NCBI GenBank assembly: GCA_947625445.1
Contig: CANQOM010000014.1
Span: 1 to 18,790, forward strand
Direction: 5' to 3'
From: Candidatus Gastranaerophilales bacterium
Lineage (GTDB): Bacteria > Cyanobacteriota > Vampirovibrionia > Gastranaerophilales > Gastranaerophilaceae
Length of the DNA stretch: 18,790 nt
The notes beneath the pieces were generated by a model, which saw nothing but the letters and a program-made list of their open reading frames with translations, was not told the origin of the DNA and did no database searches. Positions within the stretch are counted from its first letter, which is position 1, and every line of letters begins with the position of its first letter. Position numbers and translations under genes: made by a program. Of this stretch, positions 6,513 through 13,720 are shown one piece after another.

Positions 6513-7697
6513 ATGAAAAGAGCAATAGTTATTGTAATAGATTCAATGGGTATCGGTGCAATGAATGATTGTAGTGATTACGGTGATACGAAAGAATGCA
6601 ATACACTATGTAATGTTGCAAAGAAATCAGGAGGAATTAAAGTTCCAAATCTATATAAACTGGGGATTGGAAATCTTGCACAAATAGAAGGGATAGAAAA
6701 GAATACATCTCCCATCGGGAAATACGGAATAATGAAAGAAAAATCAAAGGGAAAAGACACAACAACCGGACACTGGGAAATGATGGGAATAATTTTGGAA
6801 AATCCGTTTAAAGTTTATCCCAAAGGATTTCCTGATGAAATTATTGAAAGATTTATAAAAGAAACAGGTTGTAATGGGATTTTAGCCAATTATCCCGCTT
6901 CAGGAACAAAGGTTATTGAAGATTTGCATGAAGAACATGAAAGAACTAAGTTCCCTATAATATATACAAGTGCAGATAGCGTTTTTCAAATTGCTGCTGA
7001 TATTAATATTATTCCAATAGAAAAACTTTATGAATATTGTAAAATTGCCCGTTCTATATTAACGGATAAATATAATGTATCAAGAGTTATAGCAAGACCA
7101 TATCATATGGTAGATTCCAAACCCGTCAGAATCGGGGCATTAAGAAGAGATTTTTCCGTTGAACCGACTAAAGATTCCACTTGCGATATTATATTAAAAA
7201 ATAACGGTATAGTTTTAGGAATAGGAAAAATTGAAGATATATTTGTCGGTAAAGGCATTTCACATGCCATTCATACAGGCGGTAATACCGAAGGACTCAA
7301 TATAACTCTAAATGCTATTAAAAATAAAATAAATCTTGAAGAATTAAAAACACAAAAATACGATATTAAATCTTACGATAAAGAGTTTATATTTACTAAC
7401 CTTGTTGATACGGATATGTTATACGGACACAGGAATGATTATATCGGATATAAAAATGCTATTGAAGAAATAGATTCTTATTTACCTGAAATAATGAATA
7501 ATATGACAGAAGAAGATTTACTTATAATAACAGCAGACCACGGATGCGACCCTACCGTTGAAGGAACTGACCATACAAGAGAACAAGTTCCTATAATTGT
7601 TTATTCTAAAAACATTATCCCCGAAAAACTTGGAGAAATCGAATCTTTTGATTATGTTTCAAAATTAATTTTAGACTGGTTCGGAATTACTATATAA
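6513..7697 (+). CDS. deoB: Phosphopentomutase
   Basis: DeoB interconverts (deoxy)ribose 1-phosphate and 5-phosphate, linking nucleoside breakdown to the pentose phosphate pathway. It belongs to the alkaline phosphatase superfamily. The metal ligands can be placed at D10 (VIDSMG), D301 and H306 (DTDMLYGHRNDY), D342 and H343 (TADHGCD) and H354 (GTDHTREQVP), with spacings as in characterised enzymes. The phospho-threonine loop is KDTTTGHW (81-88). I start at 6513 (394 residues) rather than the ATG at 6501, because GGAG (6503-6506) then lies 6 nt upstream and the protein begins MKRAIVIVID as the family does. The gene stands alone with no other nucleoside-catabolism genes beside it. No clear promoter is visible in the repeat-bearing DNA upstream. 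Confidence 0.96.
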   Translation: MKRAIVIVIDSMGIGAMNDCSDYGDTKECNTLCNVAKKSGGIKVPNLYKLGIGNLAQIEGIEKNTSPIGKYGIMKEKSKGKDTTTGHWEMMGIILENPFKVYPKGFPDEIIERFIKETGCNGILANYPASGTKVIEDLHEEHERTKFPIIYTSADSVFQIAADINIIPIEKLYEYCKIARSILTDKYNVSRVIARPYHMVDSKPVRIGALRRDFSVEPTKDSTCDIILKNNGIVLGIGKIEDIFVGKGISHAIHTGGNTEGLNITLNAIKNKINLEELKTQKYDIKSYDKEFIFTNLVDTDMLYGHRNDYIGYKNAIEEIDSYLPEIMNNMTEEDLLIITADHGCDPTVEGTDHTREQVPIIVYSKNIIPEKLGEIESFDYVSKLILDWFGITI

Positions 7698-7734
7698 AAT
7701 CAAAATAATCTAACTTCTAATTTTTAATTTTTTT

Positions 7735-7743
7735 TGTTATAAT
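7735..7743 (+). promoter_or_regulatory. Extended -10 promoter of the ferredoxin gene
   Basis: TGTTATAAT is a perfect TATAAT with the extended TG. The -35 position (around 7715-7720) holds only a weak TTCTAA. The predicted start near 7750 leaves a leader of about 38 nt containing the Shine-Dalgarno. Confidence 0.6.
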
Positions 7744-7787
7744 TTTTATGGATTTTATATAAAGACAAAAATTAAAAAGGAGAAATT

Positions 7788-7964
7788 ATGAAAGTTACAG
7801 TTAATGACAATTGTATAGCATGCGGAGCTTGTGAATCAGTATGCGATGCGGTATTTTCTATAGAAGATAAAGCAGTTGTTAATGAAAGTGCAGTTTCTGC
7901 AAATGAAGATTGTGTTAAAGAAGCTGCTGATTGCTGCCCGGTTAATGCTATAGAAGTTGAATAA
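7788..7964 (+). CDS. Small [4Fe-4S] ferredoxin, 58 residues
   Basis: The ORF follows AAAAAGGAG with a 5-nt gap and encodes 58 residues beginning MKVTVNDN. The cysteines read C9-x2-C12-x2-C15-x3-C19, then C42, C49 and C50-P. This matches mono-cluster ferredoxins of the Thermotoga type, in which the first three cysteines and the distal Cys-Pro (here C50) hold one [4Fe-4S] cluster, and the equivalents of C19 and C42 form a disulfide or lost second site. D20 replaces the usual Pro after C19, as fits a single-cluster protein. It is an acidic cytoplasmic low-potential electron carrier; the partner enzyme is not evident from the neighbours. It has its own promoter and terminator. Confidence 0.93.
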   Translation: MKVTVNDNCIACGACESVCDAVFSIEDKAVVNESAVSANEDCVKEAADCCPVNAIEVE

Positions 7965-7980
7965 AAATATATTCTTGAAA

Positions 7981-8012
7981 AAAAAAGAGGTGTTTATAAC
8001 ACCTCTTTTTTT
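7981..8012. terminator. Bidirectional terminator between ferredoxin and mnmG
   Basis: GAGGTGTT (7987-7994) pairs perfectly with AACACCTC (7998-8005) around a 3-nt loop. It is flanked by six or more A on the left and seven T on the right, so it can terminate in both directions. The T-run reaches the mnmG stop codon at 8011-8013. Confidence 0.9.
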
Positions 8013-9882
8013 ATTTCATTTTTAACTTATGAGATTCAATTAATACCATTAAGACTGAAATATCAGCCGGTTTGACTCCTCCAATTCTTGCAGCTTGAGC
8101 CAATGTTACGGGTCTTATCTTTTCAAGTTTGTCCCTTGTTTCAGTTGAAATATGTACTATTTTAGAATAATCTAAATTTTCAGGAATTTTAATTTTTTCC
8201 AATTTATCTGCCATATTAACCTGTTCTATTTGTCGTTTAATATATCCGTCATATTTTATTTTTACTTCAACCTGTTCATAAACATCACGACTCAATGATA
8301 TTTTTTTTGTTTTTTCATCAACCTCTTTTAAAATTTCATAATTAATATTAGGTCGTTTTAATAATTCATATAATTTCATTCCTCTGTCAATATTTTCACC
8401 ATATTTTTCCAAAATAATATTAACATTTTCACTCGGAGAAATTTTTTCATTTTGTAATCTTAAAATCTCTTTTTCTATGGTATCTTGTTTGTTTATAAAT
8501 GCCTCATATCTCATATCACTTATTAAACCTACATCATGCCCAATTTTAGTTAGCCTTTCATCTGCATTATCTTGTCTTAATAAAAGTCTGTATTCTGATC
8601 GGGATGTTAACATTCTATAGGGTTCATTAATATCTTTAGTAACCAAATCATCAATTAATGTGCCAAGGTAAGAAGATTCTCTTGAAAGAGTTATCATTTC
8701 TTTATTTTGAAGAAATAAGCAAGCATTAATACCTGCCAAAAGTCCTTGAGCAGCAGCTTCTTCATAACCTGATGTACCGTTAATCTGTCCTGCACAAAAT
8801 AGACCTTTTAACTTCTTTGTCATCAATGTATGATTCAATTGAACTGCAGGCATATAATCGTATTCAACAGCATAAGCCGGTTTCATAACATGTACGTTTT
8901 CTAATCCAGGCAATGTTCTTAACATTTCTATTTGAACTTGTGCAGGCAGACTTGTTGAAAATCCCTGAACATACATTTCATATGTATTTTTACCTTCGGG
9001 TTCTATAAATATATGATGAGAAGGATTATGAGCAAATCTTATAACTTTATCTTCAATAGAAGGACAATATCTGGGACCTACACCATGAATTAACCCCGAA
9101 TACATTGGTGATTTATCAAGATTATTCCTGATAATTTCATGAGTTTTAGATGTTGTTCTCGTTAAATAGCACGGGTATTGTTTTCTTATTGGACGATTAG
9201 GTAAAAACGAGAAGAAAGTAGGATTCTCATCCCCAGGTTGAATAATCATTTTGTCAAAATCAATAGTTCTTGCATCAACTCTGGACGGAGTACCTGTTTT
9301 TAGCCTGCCTATGTTAAACCCGATTTTTTGTAATGATTTAGACAATCCTTTTGCGCTGGCTTCACCTAATCTTCCAAATTCTAAATACTGAAGCCCAACC
9401 CATATACGTGCTTCAAGAGAAGTTCCCGTAGTAAGGATGACGCAAGGCGCCATATATTCCAGTCCAAATTCATCCTTTAAGCCTCTTACTTCATCATTTT
9501 CTACCATAAGTTCAGTCATTGTACATTGTTTTAATTGTAAATTTTTCTCGCTTTCAAGTAATGAACGAACATATCTCATATATTCTTTTTTATCGGATTG
9601 CGCCCTTAAAGCTCTCACTGCAGGACCTTTAGAAGAATTTAATACTTTTAATTGCATATAAGTAGCATCAGCGGCAATTGCCATTATTCCGCCCAAAGCA
9701 TCTATTTCTCTGACCAAACAAGATTTTGCAGGCCCGCCTATCGCCGGGTTACAAGGCATTAGTGCTATATTATCAAGATTTAAAGAAGCAAGTAATGTTT
9801 TTGCACCTAATTTTGCACAAGCCATAGCGGCTTCGCATCCTGCATGTCCTGCTCCTACTACTATTACATCATACTTAAACAT
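8011..9882 (-). CDS. mnmG: tRNA uridine-34 5-carboxymethylaminomethyl modification enzyme MnmG
   Basis: MnmG (GidA) works with the GTPase MnmE to place a (carboxymethyl)aminomethyl group at C5 of wobble U34 in tRNAs, using FAD, NADH and a methylene-folate. The 623-residue protein has full family length. The N-terminal dinucleotide fold VVGAGHAGCE (8-17) binds FAD. Further family segments are MPCNPAIGGPAKS (42-54), the GTPSRVDARTIDF region, the long PSIEDKVIRF segment, the NGTSGYEEAAAQGLLAG stretch, LTSRSEYRLLLRQDNAD, and the C-terminal helical domain ending ARIGGVKPADISVLMVLIE. The ATG at 9882 gives the canonical N-terminus but has no Shine-Dalgarno; a TATAAT ends only 6 nt before it. mnmE is not in the window. 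Confidence 0.97.
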   Translation of the reverse strand: MFKYDVIVVGAGHAGCEAAMACAKLGAKTLLASLNLDNIALMPCNPAIGGPAKSCLVREIDALGGIMAIAADATYMQLKVLNSSKGPAVRALRAQSDKKEYMRYVRSLLESEKNLQLKQCTMTELMVENDEVRGLKDEFGLEYMAPCVILTTGTSLEARIWVGLQYLEFGRLGEASAKGLSKSLQKIGFNIGRLKTGTPSRVDARTIDFDKMIIQPGDENPTFFSFLPNRPIRKQYPCYLTRTTSKTHEIIRNNLDKSPMYSGLIHGVGPRYCPSIEDKVIRFAHNPSHHIFIEPEGKNTYEMYVQGFSTSLPAQVQIEMLRTLPGLENVHVMKPAYAVEYDYMPAVQLNHTLMTKKLKGLFCAGQINGTSGYEEAAAQGLLAGINACLFLQNKEMITLSRESSYLGTLIDDLVTKDINEPYRMLTSRSEYRLLLRQDNADERLTKIGHDVGLISDMRYEAFINKQDTIEKEILRLQNEKISPSENVNIILEKYGENIDRGMKLYELLKRPNINYEILKEVDEKTKKISLSRDVYEQVEVKIKYDGYIKRQIEQVNMADKLEKIKIPENLDYSKIVHISTETRDKLEKIRPVTLAQAARIGGVKPADISVLMVLIESHKLKMK

Positions 9883-9888
9883 ATTTTA

Positions 9889-9894
9889 ATTATA
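9889..9894 (-). promoter_or_regulatory. mnmG -10 element abutting the start codon
   Basis: A perfect TATAAT on the minus strand ends 6 nt before the mnmG ATG, so transcription would be expected to start at or very near the A of ATG. The -35 position is AT-rich with no clear hexamer. If used, this promoter gives a leaderless mRNA, in keeping with the missing Shine-Dalgarno. Confidence 0.45.
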
Positions 9895-9962
9895 ATTCAA
9901 AATAATTTTTTTGTTTATTGTAAAAAATTTGACAAAAAAACTTAATAAATATTTATTTTTAC

Positions 9963-9991
9963 ATGACAAATTTTATTTCGGGTTTTATTAT
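9963..9991 (+). promoter_or_regulatory. Promoter of the 164-residue protein gene
   Basis: ATGACA (9963-9968) and TATTAT (9986-9991) are 17 bp apart, a good sigma-70-type pair. The predicted start is near 9998, about 20 nt before the ATG. The -35 overlaps a TTTACAT word that recurs in several intergenic regions here. Confidence 0.55.
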
Positions 9992-10018
9992 AAATATATA
10001 GTCATGGTAAATATTTAA

Positions 10019-10513
10019 ATGGAGATGGGGACAATTAATACTACCGTAATTAATAATAAAAACAGGCTTTTTATAGAAAGCACTAATTTAAGTTCATTAT
10101 CAGGAAATGACGACAGGTTTAGTTCTTTAAGCATGTCAGCAATGTTAGCAAGAGGTATAGTTCCTGAATCTCACAGAAGAGTTGCTGATAATTATATGGT
10201 TATTAAAAAAGTATACGGTACACCTGTAGTTCAACCCCGTATTAATAATAAAGAACGTGCATTATTAGCAAAATATGATTTTAATTCTCTTGAATTTTCA
10301 ACTATAAAACAAATAAATGAGGAACTATCTTTTCTTATAAAATGGTCAACTTCAACTGATAAAAATTTAAGAAATGATGCTGATGAAATTATACAAATAA
10401 GAGCTAAAGAATTAAAATTCCTTGCTGCTTCAAGATATGTAAATATTACAAGTGAAATATATTCCGGCTATAAAGCTATTGAAAGATATTTCGAAGAAAT
10501 ATCAAAATATTAA
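10019..10513 (+). CDS. Hypothetical protein, 164 residues
   Basis: I do not recognise this protein. Residues 1-45 are polar (Asn, Ser, Thr) and probably flexible. Residues 45-80 contain RGIVPESHRRVADNYMVIKKVYG, and the rest is helix-forming and charged (KQINEELSFLIKW, RNDADEIIQIRAKELKFLAASRYV, YKAIERYFEEISKY). There is no signal peptide, membrane segment, cysteine or metal motif. Start choice is uncertain: ATG 10019 and ATG 10025 are both in frame, and neither has a convincing Shine-Dalgarno. A good promoter 20-30 bp upstream, its position divergent from mnmG, and a codon pattern like the neighbours support a real gene. Repeat copy 2 begins 15 bp downstream. Confidence 0.75.
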   Translation: MEMGTINTTVINNKNRLFIESTNLSSLSGNDDRFSSLSMSAMLARGIVPESHRRVADNYMVIKKVYGTPVVQPRINNKERALLAKYDFNSLEFSTIKQINEELSFLIKWSTSTDKNLRNDADEIIQIRAKELKFLAASRYVNITSEIYSGYKAIERYFEEISKY

Positions 10514-10527
10514 TATTTAATATATTG

Positions 10528-10676
10528 TTGCAACCTTTAAGTTGCTCACTTTTTAAAGAAAGTACTCGTAAATTTATACTCGGCTAAGGCATACAGGCTC
10601 AATCATCCTCACTTCGTTGTTGTGTTTCGCTTTTATCACCTTTGGCTTATCATAAAAATTTACTCGGACAAAATTA
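10528..10676. repeat. Intergenic repeat element, copy 2, overlapping the ldpA-like 3' end
   Basis: Matches copy 1 (6343-6440) in the same order: a first block around 10528-10581 (about 80% identical) and the exact 19-nt word at 10653-10671. About 72 bp in between differ from the 20 bp in copy 1 and contain the word CTCACTTCGTTG. The right end runs into the minus-strand ldpA-like gene, so the repeat encodes its last four codons and the TAA stop (10660-10662). No transposase or target-site duplication is evident. A spread non-autonomous element is plausible but unproven. Confidence 0.6.
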
Positions 10677-11631
10677 GAAACTGCATTATTTCATTTGCAA
10701 GATTTTTTGCCTTATTTACCGCTAAATCTATTAACTGTGGATTTTCATAAAAGTCTTCTTTAGAAATATATTCTTTTATAATTTTACGTGCGTAACTTCC
10801 CAAGGCGACACCATCAATTTTCACCGAGCATAAACTTGCTAATTGTGATGACTTAGAATTTGTTCCTCCGGAAAGTAACAAGAAGTTATCTATACCTGCA
10901 TTCCTTATTAATTGAGAAAATGCCACTGTCTGAATTGTTGAATTAAAATCATCTTTACCTCCGGACATAGGTTTGCCGTCAGCTTGTATTATTACATTTT
11001 CATCAATTTCAATTATTTTTTTTATAACGGAAATTATTTGTTCATCACCCATTTTAGAACGATCAAGACATATACTTATTAATCCGTTGTATATAGATTT
11101 TATTCTGCAGAATGCATCTGTAATTTCATTTTGATTCGCAGATGAACAATGAAATTCTACACAATCAATATCATAAGATAAAAGTGGCAAAAGCATTTCA
11201 CAAGGTGATTTATATTTATGTTCGGATATTATTGCATTATCAGCACATATTTCAAGACATTTCATACATCCGATGCATTTTTTTTCATCAGTCAAAATTT
11301 TTCCGTTCTCTTCATAGAGAGCATCTTGTTCACATACATTTATACATTGTTTACACTTATTACATTTTTGATTATTTATAATTACTTTAGAAAGATGAAT
11401 ATCATCTTTTAATCCAACACTTAAACAAATAGCCATATTAATTCCCGCTAATTGCATGCCCTTTTTAGCAGCTTTAATTACTTCGGATTTTGCACACAAA
11501 TCAACCATATTAAAGCCTGCTTTGGCATATACAAAACATAATCTTTCTATTTCTTTAAGATTTTCATTTCCTGCCGCACATATCAATTTTAAGCATTTAT
11601 CTGATTTGATTATTTTTTTTATCTTTTCCAT
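10660..11631 (-). CDS. ldpA: LdpA-like protein with two [4Fe-4S] clusters
   Basis: LdpA in cyanobacteria is a redox-active iron-sulfur protein that tunes circadian period to light/redox state. This 323-residue product resembles it along its length. The N-terminus has LKLICAAGNENLKEIERL and FVYAKAGFNMVDLCA. Two cluster motifs follow, C90-x2-C93-x2-C96-x3-C100 and C119-x2-C122-x2-C125-x3-C129, each without the usual Pro after the last Cys. The C-terminal domain holds IQADGKPMSGG (215-225) and LLLSGGTNSK (251-260). A longer reading frame extends to 11865, but that part lies antisense to the isochorismatase gene and encodes a spurious hydrophobic stretch. ATG 11631 gives the family-like start MEKIKK, with a -10-like TATAAT 7 nt upstream and no Shine-Dalgarno. 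The role in this organism is unknown; redox sensing is the cautious reading. Confidence 0.82.
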   Translation of the reverse strand: MEKIKKIIKSDKCLKLICAAGNENLKEIERLCFVYAKAGFNMVDLCAKSEVIKAAKKGMQLAGINMAICLSVGLKDDIHLSKVIINNQKCNKCKQCINVCEQDALYEENGKILTDEKKCIGCMKCLEICADNAIISEHKYKSPCEMLLPLLSYDIDCVEFHCSSANQNEITDAFCRIKSIYNGLISICLDRSKMGDEQIISVIKKIIEIDENVIIQADGKPMSGGKDDFNSTIQTVAFSQLIRNAGIDNFLLLSGGTNSKSSQLASLCSVKIDGVALGSYARKIIKEYISKEDFYENPQLIDLAVNKAKNLANEIMQFLILSE

Positions 11632-11636
11632 ATTTG

Positions 11637-11650
11637 TTATTATATAATAA
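11637..11650. promoter_or_regulatory. Symmetric bidirectional -10 element
   Basis: The 14-bp sequence TTATTATATAATAA is its own reverse complement and contains a perfect TATAAT on each strand (plus 11643-11648, minus 11644-11639). It lies in the 40-bp gap between the divergent starts of the ldpA-like gene (11631) and the isochorismatase gene (11672). The -35 regions are weak on both sides. The minus-strand start would fall at the ldpA-like ATG; the plus-strand start about 17 nt before the isochorismatase ATG. Confidence 0.5.
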
Positions 11651-11671
11651 AGGTAATTTAAAGGAGATAAA

Positions 11672-12214
11672 ATGAATACCATTAATGCCAAAACTTGCAT
11701 AATGCTAATAATTGACATACAAGAAAAATTGACTAATATGTTAAGTGATAATACAGTAAAAGATAATGCTATAAAGTTAGCAAAAATAGCGGGAATTTTA
11801 AATCTATCAGCTATTATCACGGAACAATATCCAAAAGGATTAGGTGAAACTCTTTTAAGTATCAAAGAATCATTAATCGAGGCAAAATATTTTGAAAAAA
11901 CATCTTTCAGTATTCTTAAAGAAAATAATTTTAAAGAAATAATAAAATCATATAATAAAAATCAAATAATATTATTTGGAATTGAAACCCATATTTGTGT
12001 ACTTCAAAGTGCCTTTGATTTAATAAACGAAGGATATGAAGTTTTTATAGTAAAAGATGCATGCGGTTCACGAAATAATGATAATAAAGAATCAGCACTT
12101 AAAAGATTAAGTAATATCGGATGTCAAATTGTAACTACTGAAATGGTTTTGTTTGAATTACTTGAAAATTCAAAACATCCTAACTTTAAAGAAATTCAAG
12201 CTTTAATAAAATAA
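11672..12214 (+). CDS. Isochorismatase-family cysteine hydrolase
   Basis: A 180-residue alpha/beta hydrolase of the isochorismatase-like superfamily. The catalytic triad can be placed at D15 (LIIDIQEK), K76 (FEKTSFS) and C109 (GIETHICVLQSA). TEQYPKGLG (50-58) and the C-terminal VTTEMVLFELLENSKHPNFKEI are typical of the ISOC1/ISOC2 and YcaC-like branch, not of the siderophore isochorismatases. Members hydrolyse amides or remain uncharacterised, so the substrate is unknown, and a link to the aroC chorismate upstream in the window should not be assumed. AGGAG (11662-11666) lies 5 nt before the ATG. It is divergent from the ldpA-like gene and may share its promoter region. Confidence 0.92.
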   Translation: MNTINAKTCIMLIIDIQEKLTNMLSDNTVKDNAIKLAKIAGILNLSAIITEQYPKGLGETLLSIKESLIEAKYFEKTSFSILKENNFKEIIKSYNKNQIILFGIETHICVLQSAFDLINEGYEVFIVKDACGSRNNDNKESALKRLSNIGCQIVTTEMVLFELLENSKHPNFKEIQALIK

Positions 12215-12294
12215 ATGTAAAAAATATACAAATTTACTCTTTTTTATAGCAATTTTTAATCTTTTAAATTGTTTATATTATTGAAGGTTTTAGT

Positions 12295-13632
12295 ATGCTT
12301 AATATTTCAAAAATACAAAATGTAAATTTAAACAACACAAATTATACAAATAAAAGTAGTGTTAATAAACAAACTGCTGATTTTAGCATGTCAAAGAAAT
12401 TAAAAATGCCAACAAGTGAGCAGATAAAAGCATACCATCCGTCATTTTCAAAAGCTAATGATAATAATACGAAGCTGAAAAAAATTAATACATATTTAGA
12501 TAAAGAATCTAAAATAGCTCTTGAAAGACTTAAAAAAAACGGAATTTTATTTGATAATAAATCAGATGACGGCTCTACTGTATTAGATAACCTTTACAAA
12601 ATAGCTACAGAACCAAGGATAAAAGGATTAAACTCGTCATCAATTTTAAAAGAAGTAATAAAAGCAATAGATAAACCTTCATCTATAACACAAAAATTCG
12701 GAGATATTCCGGATAATATTGCTCAAGAAATACAAAATGAAACAGGAGAAGAAGTTAACGAAAAAGCAAAACATGTTATATCTTCTTCTTGTGTTGTAGC
12801 AAGCATGGAATTTAATCTTGCGAGCAGAAATCCTGCAGAATTTGCAAGATTCGCTTCCGGATTGAGCAGTGAAAACTATAGTGTTGAAAAAAATTTAAAA
12901 ATGTCTGATTTCTCCGATGGAACTGCATCTGGGCTTTGGATGCTCAGAGAATTTAATACGGAAAATAAAATCGGGAAAAATTGGGAAGACGTTTCTATTA
13001 ATATTAAACCGGACAGAAATGCAATAGTAAGAGCAAGAGTTCAAACTTCATACAAAGATAAAGATGAACGTTCATGTGTCGACGTTCTTATTCAATCAGC
13101 ACTTCTGAACCTTGGTTCACAGAATACTTATAATTCTATAACAGATGAACGTACAGGGAAATTTAATCCCGATAATGCCGGTTTAACAGATTTTGAAAAA
13201 AATTTCGTTGAACAAGTTATTTTTGAACAACCTAAAATTTCAGTTGTTTATCAAAATCTTGATGAAAACGGATATTTGGTAGGATATAACTGCGAACCTG
13301 ATGAAACAAAACAACACATTTTAAAATCTCTCAACGCAGGTCAAAATGTTATTATCGGATATACTCATTTAGATAGCCAAAATAAAGTTGATGGCGGGCA
13401 TGAAATAACAATTATAGGTTATGAACAAGATAAACAAGGTAAAGGATATTTTATCTGTAATGATACCGATGATAATATAGATGAACCGATAAAAATGGCT
13501 GAAGATGAACTTCTTCCCCTCATTCATCATGCCGGAATTTCAAAAGAAGCTTTGAGTGATAAGGATATTATAGTTGAACCTTGGCGTGAAATTATAGAGG
13601 AATTTCAAAAAACAATAAAATCAGAAAATTAA
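12295..13632 (+). CDS. Putative papain/C39-like cysteine peptidase, 445 residues
   Basis: I do not recognise a named family, but the C-terminal half has the order of a papain-fold enzyme. A possible nucleophile C166 sits in SSSCVVASMEFNLA. A segment ILKSLNAGQNVIIGYTHL (342-359) resembles the strand before the catalytic His in C39/papain proteins. H369 follows in DGGHEITIIGY, and N389/D390 in GYFICNDTDDN would be the third residue. The 203-residue gap from Cys to His exceeds papain's, implying an insertion. Residues 1-60 are Asn/Ser/Lys-rich and probably disordered, beginning MLNISKIQNVN. No signal peptide or transmembrane segment is seen. GAAGG (12283-12287) lies 7 nt before the ATG. It faces the large repeat protein tail to tail. 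Activity is inferred from pattern only; it could be a transglutaminase-like or inactive relative. Confidence 0.8.
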   Translation: MLNISKIQNVNLNNTNYTNKSSVNKQTADFSMSKKLKMPTSEQIKAYHPSFSKANDNNTKLKKINTYLDKESKIALERLKKNGILFDNKSDDGSTVLDNLYKIATEPRIKGLNSSSILKEVIKAIDKPSSITQKFGDIPDNIAQEIQNETGEEVNEKAKHVISSSCVVASMEFNLASRNPAEFARFASGLSSENYSVEKNLKMSDFSDGTASGLWMLREFNTENKIGKNWEDVSINIKPDRNAIVRARVQTSYKDKDERSCVDVLIQSALLNLGSQNTYNSITDERTGKFNPDNAGLTDFEKNFVEQVIFEQPKISVVYQNLDENGYLVGYNCEPDETKQHILKSLNAGQNVIIGYTHLDSQNKVDGGHEITIIGYEQDKQGKGYFICNDTDDNIDEPIKMAEDELLPLIHHAGISKEALSDKDIIVEPWREIIEEFQKTIKSEN

Positions 13633-13659
13633 AAATCGCTTTTAAGAGCGATTTTTTTT
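13631..13659 (+). terminator. Rho-independent terminator of the peptidase-like gene
   Basis: AAAAATCGCT pairs with AGCGATTTTT around a 6-nt loop, followed by eight T in total. It begins at the stop codon of the 445-residue protein. Confidence 0.88.
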
Positions 13660-13677
13660 ATATTATTTTCTATTAAT

Positions 13678-13707
13678 AAAACAGACGGTTTAAAAACCGT
13701 CTGTTTT
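13678..13707 (-). terminator. Terminator of the Pro/Thr-repeat protein gene
   Basis: AACAGACGGTT and AACCGTCTGTT form an 11-bp or longer perfect stem around a 4-nt loop. On the minus strand the stem is followed by TTTTATT. It lies 14 bp beyond the stop of the large gene. On the plus strand it is followed by TTTTATTTTTG, so it may work in both directions. Confidence 0.85.
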
Positions 13708-13720
13708 ATTTTTGTTTTAT

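Noticed and set aside
11142..11647. Plus-strand open frames within the ldpA-like gene
   Set aside because: They lie antisense to the cysteine-motif region, encode no recognisable domain and lack ribosome sites.
11632..11865. Upstream 78-codon extension of the ldpA-like frame, hydrophobic and resembling membrane segments
   Set aside because: It is antisense to the well-supported isochorismatase gene starting at 11672. LdpA-like similarity starts just after the ATG at 11631.
11672..12214. Siderophore-type isochorismatase acting on the shikimate branch
   Set aside because: It lacks neighbouring siderophore genes, and its ETHICVLQSA and TEQYPKGLG motifs point to the general ISOC/YcaC-like branch with unknown substrate.
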